A stretch of 64,000 nucleotides of DNA from contig NZ_JBFAHM010000014.1 of assembly GCF_040654195.1 (NCBI RefSeq), forward strand, positions 62,001-126,000, in the 5' to 3' direction. Positions 60,303-64,000 of the stretch are shown here, one piece after another. The translations under genes were made by a program, and so were the position numbers. Numbering within the stretch: position 1 is the stretch's first letter; each line of letters starts with the position of its first letter. Under the pieces are notes generated by a model. That model did no database searches. It was not told where the DNA came from and was given only the letters and a program-made list of their open reading frames with translations. The stretch is from Hamadaea sp013361475. GTDB lineage: Bacteria > Actinomycetota > Actinomycetes > Mycobacteriales > Micromonosporaceae.

Positions 60303-61198
60303 AGACGCACCACACGGGACAGTGCACGGCCGACGACGAACCCGGCACCCGAGCCGACCTCGGCCAGGTCACCGAGCCCTTGGTCCAGGCTGATGGCCCG
60401 CTCGCCCAGGCCGACGGTGAGCGCGATCGTCTCGCAGACCGCGTCGAGGTCGTCCAGCTCGATGACGTTCTGCCCGAGCAGGCGGCGCCAGAAGCCCAGG
60501 ATCTGCCGGTCGCCGGCGTAGTTCGTGCCGGCCGGGAGGATGTAGTAGACGTCGTAGCGCTGGGTCAGCTCGGCGACGATGGCCTCGGTGCGGATCGGCT
60601 CGGGCAGCCGATCACCGATCACCCGGCTGACCTCAGCCGGATCCACCTGCGGGTACGCCATCTCGTCGCCGATGATGAACAGGTAACCACGCCGGCCCCG
60701 CCGCTGGAAGCAGTCGATGTCGGTGTGGCGCGCCATGAAGTACATGGCCAGTTCGTAAGACTCGGTGCGCTGGCCGCCACCGCCGCCTTCGAGCACGATC
60801 CGGCCGAGGTCGTCGTCCATCCGGTTGTCCGACTCGAACTGCCCGATCTGGAGCGGTACGCGATCGCAGGTGGCGTCGCCGATCGCCCCGAACATGATCT
60901 GTGGATCCGTGGCGTAGCCCTTGCGAACCAGCAGGTCGAACAGGTCCGGCAGCTTCGTCTGAAGTTTGCGGGGCACGTGCCCCATCGATCCGGTGACGTC
61001 GAAGAGCACCGCGATCGCCGTCGACCGGGGGTGCTCGGCGCTGTCCCGGCTCTCCCGCAGGCGAGCCTGCCGCGGATCCAACCGCGGATGCACCGTTCGC
61101 GCGCCGCTGTCGCTGTACGCGAAGGCGCTGCTGCCGGTGGCCGCCCGATACCGTTCCCCGGCCTGATAGACGTCGGTGGACCAGCGTCCGCTTCCCAT
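60299..61198 (-). CDS. VWA-domain protein
   Basis: 299 residues with GGGGAGA before the ATG. The MIDAS motif DVTGSMG (Asp67, Thr69, Ser71) opens a von Willebrand A fold. Next come VRKGYATDPQIMFGAIGDATCDRVPLQIGQF and a glycine-rich loop GGGGGQRTESYELAMYFMARHT. No signal peptide is visible, so it is cytoplasmic. The tail has further strands (YDVYYILPAGTNY). Such VWA proteins often pair with AAA or nucleotide-modifying enzymes. The next gene starts inside its stop codon. Confidence 0.85.
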   Translation of the reverse strand: MGSGRWSTDVYQAGERYRAATGSSAFAYSDSGARTVHPRLDPRQARLRESRDSAEHPRSTAIAVLFDVTGSMGHVPRKLQTKLPDLFDLLVRKGYATDPQIMFGAIGDATCDRVPLQIGQFESDNRMDDDLGRIVLEGGGGGQRTESYELAMYFMARHTDIDCFQRRGRRGYLFIIGDEMAYPQVDPAEVSRVIGDRLPEPIRTEAIVAELTQRYDVYYILPAGTNYAGDRQILGFWRRLLGQNVIELDDLDAVCETIALTVGLGERAISLDQGLGDLAEVGSGAGFVVGRALSRVVRL

Positions 61199-61221
61199 TT
61201 CTCTCCCCTTTCCCCGTCGGG

Positions 61222-61974
61222 TTACCGCACACCGTCCTCGCTGGTGGGGCGCAACAGTGCGGGATGCAGCAGGCGGGCGTCGCCCGCCCGGTAGAGGCGG
61301 GCGCGCGGACCTCCGCGCTCACCGCCGCGCTCGGTTGTGGCACCAGTGCTCTCCACGAACCCGGGCACCGAAAGGACCTTGCGGTGGAAGTTGCCGGCGT
61401 GCAGGTCCTCGCCCCAGACCGCGGAATACACCGATCGCAGCTCGGCGATGGTGAACTCGGGGCCGACGAAAGCCGTCGCCAGCGGCGTGTACTCCAGTTT
61501 CGACCGGGCGCGTTCGAGCCCGGCCGCCACAATGTCGCCGTGGTCGAATGCGAGCGAACCCACCTCGTCCACCGGGAACCACCCGGCCGCGGTGGCGTCG
61601 CCGCCCGAGCGGGGATCCGGCAGGCTCGGCGCGAACGCCAAGTAGGCCACCGAAACCACGCGCATCCGAGGGTCCCGGCCCGGATCGCCGAACGTGCCCA
61701 GCTGCTCCAGATGGACCCGCTGCAGAGCGGGCTGCTCCGGGGTCAGGCCGGTCTCCTCGGCGAGTTCCCGTCGTGCCGCCTCCTCGAGCGTCTCCTCGCG
61801 GACGAAGCCACCCGGGAGCGCCCTCTTGCCGGCGAACGGGTGCTCGCCGCGCTCGATGAGCAGCACGTGCAGCCGGCCGTCGCGGATCGTCAGCGCCACG
61901 ACGTCGACCGTCACCGCCGTCGCCGGAAAGGCTCGCGGGTCGTACGCGTCCAGGAACTCGCTCTCTGTTGCCAC
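61222..61974 (-). CDS. NrtR-like Nudix/winged-helix regulator
   Basis: 250 residues from a GTG. The N-terminal Nudix domain has an intact box ending RELAEETGL after GGFVREETLEEAAR, so it may still hydrolyse a nucleotide. The C-terminal winged helix (about 165-225) carries FVGPEFTIAELRSVYSAVWG, NFHRKVLSVPGF, typical of NrtR. NrtR proteins sense ADP-ribose and repress NAD genes or operons next to them. Here the next genes are VWA and PurA-like, 23 bases downstream. A nested palindrome lies just before it. Confidence 0.88.
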   Translation of the reverse strand: MATESEFLDAYDPRAFPATAVTVDVVALTIRDGRLHVLLIERGEHPFAGKRALPGGFVREETLEEAARRELAEETGLTPEQPALQRVHLEQLGTFGDPGRDPRMRVVSVAYLAFAPSLPDPRSGGDATAAGWFPVDEVGSLAFDHGDIVAAGLERARSKLEYTPLATAFVGPEFTIAELRSVYSAVWGEDLHAGNFHRKVLSVPGFVESTGATTERGGERGGPRARLYRAGDARLLHPALLRPTSEDGVR

Positions 61975-61978
61975 GCTC

Positions 61979-62017
61979 GTCCTTCTCCCATTGAGATTAA
62001 CTCACCCTGAGAAGGAC
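61979..62017. promoter_or_regulatory. Nested palindrome upstream of the NrtR-like operon
   Basis: An inner TGAG-ATTAA-CTCA (61992-62004) sits between outer 9-base arms GTCCTTCTC (61979-61987) and GAGAAGGAC (62009-62017). It starts 5 bases from the NrtR-like start, so it fits an autoregulatory operator. No other palindrome of this kind is seen nearby. Confidence 0.6.
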
Positions 62018-62069
62018 TGTACGCCCGACTCTTCCGTGCGGCAAGCCTTAACTCGGCGCTGGCTTCTGT

Positions 62070-62132
62070 CCGCTTTCCGCGCTGTCCGCTTCCGCGCTGT
62101 CCGCTTCCGCGCTGTCCGCTTCCGCGCTGGCG
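62070..62132. repeat. 15-base tandem repeat close to palindrome copy E
   Basis: Four units of about 15 bases based on TCCGCTTCCGCGCTG (with CGCTTT in the first). They stop 7 bases before the palindrome, and GCGCTGG recurs at the palindrome edge. Copies of GCGCTGG also lie on the right side (62214-62220). Confidence 0.85.
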
Positions 62133-62139
62133 GCTTTTG

Positions 62140-62202
62140 GCGCTGGATCAGGGATCTCGGTCGAATCATGAGCCAAGATTCGACCGAGATCCCTGATCCA
62201 GT
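62140..62202. repeat. GATCAGGG palindrome, copy E
   Basis: The best-preserved copy: perfect 25-base arms (62143-62167 and 62177-62201) and a 9-base loop. It lies downstream of the 62256 gene stop on the minus strand and upstream of the NrtR-like operon. Confidence 0.92.
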
Positions 62203-62255
62203 GGCTGGCTTCGGCGCTGGAGTAGCGCGTTCGGCGGTGCGGTGAGCGGGTGCGG

Positions 62256-63860
62256 TCAGCGTCGGAAGCGGCGGACGGCCTTCCGCAGCGCGGACAGCGG
62301 CCCGGTGACGACCCGGCCGATCATGAACGTGACCGACCGGCGCAGTTCGACCAGCTGCCGGTCGCGCTTGGCGACCAGGTCGGTCAAGAACTTGGTCTGC
62401 GCCTGCGCCTCGTCGAGTGCCGCGGTGAGCCGGGCGACGGTGGCCAGCGCCTCCCGCTGCCCCAGCGGAGCAGCGCTCTGGCCGACGGGTTCGCCCGTCG
62501 CCGTGGCGATCTCCGCATCCAGCTCGGCGGCAGTGCGTACGGCTTCGGGGGTGATCGTGAGGCCGGCCGTCGCCGCTAAGGTGATCGTCAGCCGTTCCGT
62601 GGTGGTGCCGACCGGCCACGGGTTCTCGTATGCCCCGGACCGCAGTCGCTGGGCGAACCGCAGGAACCCCCGCGTCGCCACAATGTCCGCTGCCGGTTCG
62701 GCGGAACTCGCCCAGCTCGGGTCGAACAGCTCCAGCCCGTCCTCGGTGACGACGACGTTGTCCAGGGTCGCCCCGATCCGCTGATCGATGCTGCTCAGCC
62801 AATCCACGTATCGGCTGAGCAGGGTGCGTACCGTCGCGAGATCGTGCTGTGCGCAGGCGTCGAGGAGGACGTCTTCGGCGAGCGGTCCAGCGCTCAGCTT
62901 CCCCGCGAGCAGCTCCGGCGATCGCGTGATCTTGCCCGACGACTTGGGGGCCAGGTCGCCCAGCGGCTCGCGGTGCCAGCCGCCGGCGTCGGACCGGAGC
63001 GCCTGCACGACGGCGAGTTCCGGCGCGACCGGGCGGTCGGCGTACGCCGTCGCGGCGGAGAGTGTCCCGGTGGGCGTACCAGTGTGGCCGACGAACAGCC
63101 ATGCCGGGGCGAGTTCGCAGCCGACCCCGGCCCGGATCGCGTCCCGGACGAGGCGGCGCGGATCGGTGACCGCCGGGTGCTCCGGCGACCACGTCCAGGC
63201 GGAGGCGATGACGCCGGTGAGGGTCTCGGTCAGCGCCGCGCGCTCGACGACGGCGGTCGGCGCCGCGAGCCCGGGGAACAGTCCGAACGTGCGAACGTCG
63301 GCCAGGTCAAGGGTCGCCAGCGCGTCGCCGAGGCCGGTGACCGTGCGCATGGCCGTCCCGGCCGGCCAGTCCTCGTCCGTGGCGCGTACGCCGGAACCCG
63401 GGTCGGCGATCCGGTCGACGCCGAACGGATTGGCGACCACGACGGCCAAGGTTCCCCCCGGCCGGAGCTTCCGCCGAAGCGTGGCAACCGCCTCCGGCCA
63501 GCTCAAGACGCTTTCGGGCGTGTTCAATCGGGCCAACCCGCCGAGGGCGAGGACAGTGTCGTATCCAGTCCCGGCGAACAGGTTCAAGCTGCCGTTGTGC
63601 ACGGTCACCGGGAGCTCGGCGTACGCCGCCGCCGCGGTCTCCGCGTCGGTGAGGCCGCGTAGCAGAAGGTCCACCCGCGTGCCTGTCGCGAGTAGCGACC
63701 GGATGAGGTCGTCGTCGCGGTAGCCGACGATCAGGACGCGCCCGCCCGGCGTGAGCAGATCCCGGATCGCCCAGCTGAGCACGGCGGAGGAACCTGGACG
63801 ATCAGCGGGCGGTTCCGCCCAGTCCAGCATCTCCTCACCGGCGAGGTTGACCGCGTCCAC
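62256..63860 (-). CDS. Methyltransferase-like protein with C-terminal coiled coil
   Basis: 534 residues from a GTG. The first 200 residues have a class I SAM-methyltransferase layout: GGRVLIVGYRDDDLIRSLL, VTVHNGSLNLFAGTGYDTVLALGGLARL, LRRKLRPGGTLAVVVANPF. The middle is helical with no clear fold. The C-terminus (about 480-525) is a heptad-bearing helix (VARLTAALDEAQAQTKFLTDLVAKRDRQLVELRR) ending in a basic tail. This layout occurs in actinobacterial envelope-polysaccharide clusters. Methyltransferase activity is an inference. The upstream neighbour ends 3 bases before. Confidence 0.7.
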   Translation of the reverse strand: MDAVNLAGEEMLDWAEPPADRPGSSAVLSWAIRDLLTPGGRVLIVGYRDDDLIRSLLATGTRVDLLLRGLTDAETAAAAYAELPVTVHNGSLNLFAGTGYDTVLALGGLARLNTPESVLSWPEAVATLRRKLRPGGTLAVVVANPFGVDRIADPGSGVRATDEDWPAGTAMRTVTGLGDALATLDLADVRTFGLFPGLAAPTAVVERAALTETLTGVIASAWTWSPEHPAVTDPRRLVRDAIRAGVGCELAPAWLFVGHTGTPTGTLSAATAYADRPVAPELAVVQALRSDAGGWHREPLGDLAPKSSGKITRSPELLAGKLSAGPLAEDVLLDACAQHDLATVRTLLSRYVDWLSSIDQRIGATLDNVVVTEDGLELFDPSWASSAEPAADIVATRGFLRFAQRLRSGAYENPWPVGTTTERLTITLAATAGLTITPEAVRTAAELDAEIATATGEPVGQSAAPLGQREALATVARLTAALDEAQAQTKFLTDLVAKRDRQLVELRRSVTFMIGRVVTGPLSALRKAVRRFRR

Positions 63861-63863
63861 GTC

Positions 63864-64000
63864 TCAGTGCCTCCGGTCGGTTCGCTGATGCGGCACCTCA
63901 GACCCGGTGCCGGGATGGGGGAGGGTCCAGCCGCAGGCGTCGGCGAGTTCGGCCGGGCTGAGGATCTGACTCAACCCGAGTTCCTCGTCGGCCACGGCCG
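63864..64000 (-). CDS. C-terminal end of a gene running off the right edge
   Basis: On the minus strand one frame is open from the right edge to a TGA at 63864-63866. The visible residues read AVADEELGLSQILSPAELAD, then ACGWTLPHPGTGSEVP and a basic end HQRTDRRH. It stops 3 bases before the 62256 gene start, so the two form an operon. Too little is present to name it. Confidence 0.6.
   Translation of the reverse strand, partial: AVADEELGLSQILSPAELADACGWTLPHPGTGSEVPHQRTDRRH

Overview
The window is chromosomal DNA of a high-GC, mycothiol-making actinobacterium. Supporting markers are a mycothiol synthase (39347-40315), an orphan OmpR-type nitrogen regulator of the GlnR kind (38572-39294), a CIRCE-controlled groEL without groES, an actinobacterial SAM-IV type riboswitch (about 24541-24655), a PHO box, many GTG starts and some TTG starts. 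Frequent GTACGC words suggest Micromonosporaceae, but that is inference. I see no tRNA, rRNA, CRISPR array, transposase, integrase or phage gene. This is core and semi-core chromosome, densely packed, with many 4-base ATGA/GTGA overlaps between co-oriented genes.

Layout. 1-7109: GNAT enzyme, secreted protein, TetR regulator, membrane protein, paaN aldehyde dehydrogenase, beta-lactamase-like serine hydrolase, cold-shock protein, polytopic membrane protein. 7110-11617: palindromic repeat, two CIRCE operators, groEL, secreted subtilase. 11783-19292: DUF4031, HD hydrolase, cutC, sugar porter, double GNAT, glycolate/D-lactate oxidase, glpD. 19315-27386: membrane-anchored subtilase, FUSC protein, riboswitch-controlled class V aminotransferase, PrsW protease, AI-2E family transporter. 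27564-33436: GroES-like protein, DinG-type helicase, DUF402, then a phosphate block (PPK2, PHO box, PhoU-like protein, PiT transporter). 33454-38392: nitrobindin-like protein with a 37-residue membrane microprotein, DsrE, rhodanese with a cysteine-rich leader peptide, LmeA-like lipoprotein. 38572-47713: glnR, mshD, acyl-CoA dehydrogenase, BKACE, Fur-ygfZ, class IV aminotransferase, Nudix. 47682-57107: cell-envelope block with two coupled CDP-alcohol phosphotransferases, a Wzm/Wzt-type exporter, a glycosyltransferase, a sugar-ABC ATPase and a metallo-beta-lactamase-fold protein, with serine dehydratase between. 57167-64000: GH16 glucanase with a LacI-type operator, GNAT, an operon of NrtR-like regulator / VWA protein / divergent adenylosuccinate synthetase-like protein, then a methyltransferase-like protein and a gene running off the right edge.

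The strongest unexplained signal is a family of long inverted repeats (core GATCAGGG...CCCTGATC, about 63-65 bp) present five times (7177-7229, 13479-13543, 17420-17484, 20006-20068, 62140-62202). Four copies sit at gene ends. One lies in frame inside the subtilase gene. Every copy adjoins a different short tandem repeat whose unit shares GCGCTG or CCGCT with the palindrome edge. A sixth unrelated palindrome (56217-56248) also lies close to a tandem array. Two further palindrome families built on TGATCA occur between genes, and in one family the palindrome supplies stop codons of the adjacent genes. The most interesting protein-level candidate for an undescribed system is the 59070-61974 operon: a PurA-like enzyme with changed active-site loops, a VWA-domain partner and a Nudix/winged-helix regulator, preceded by a nested palindrome.
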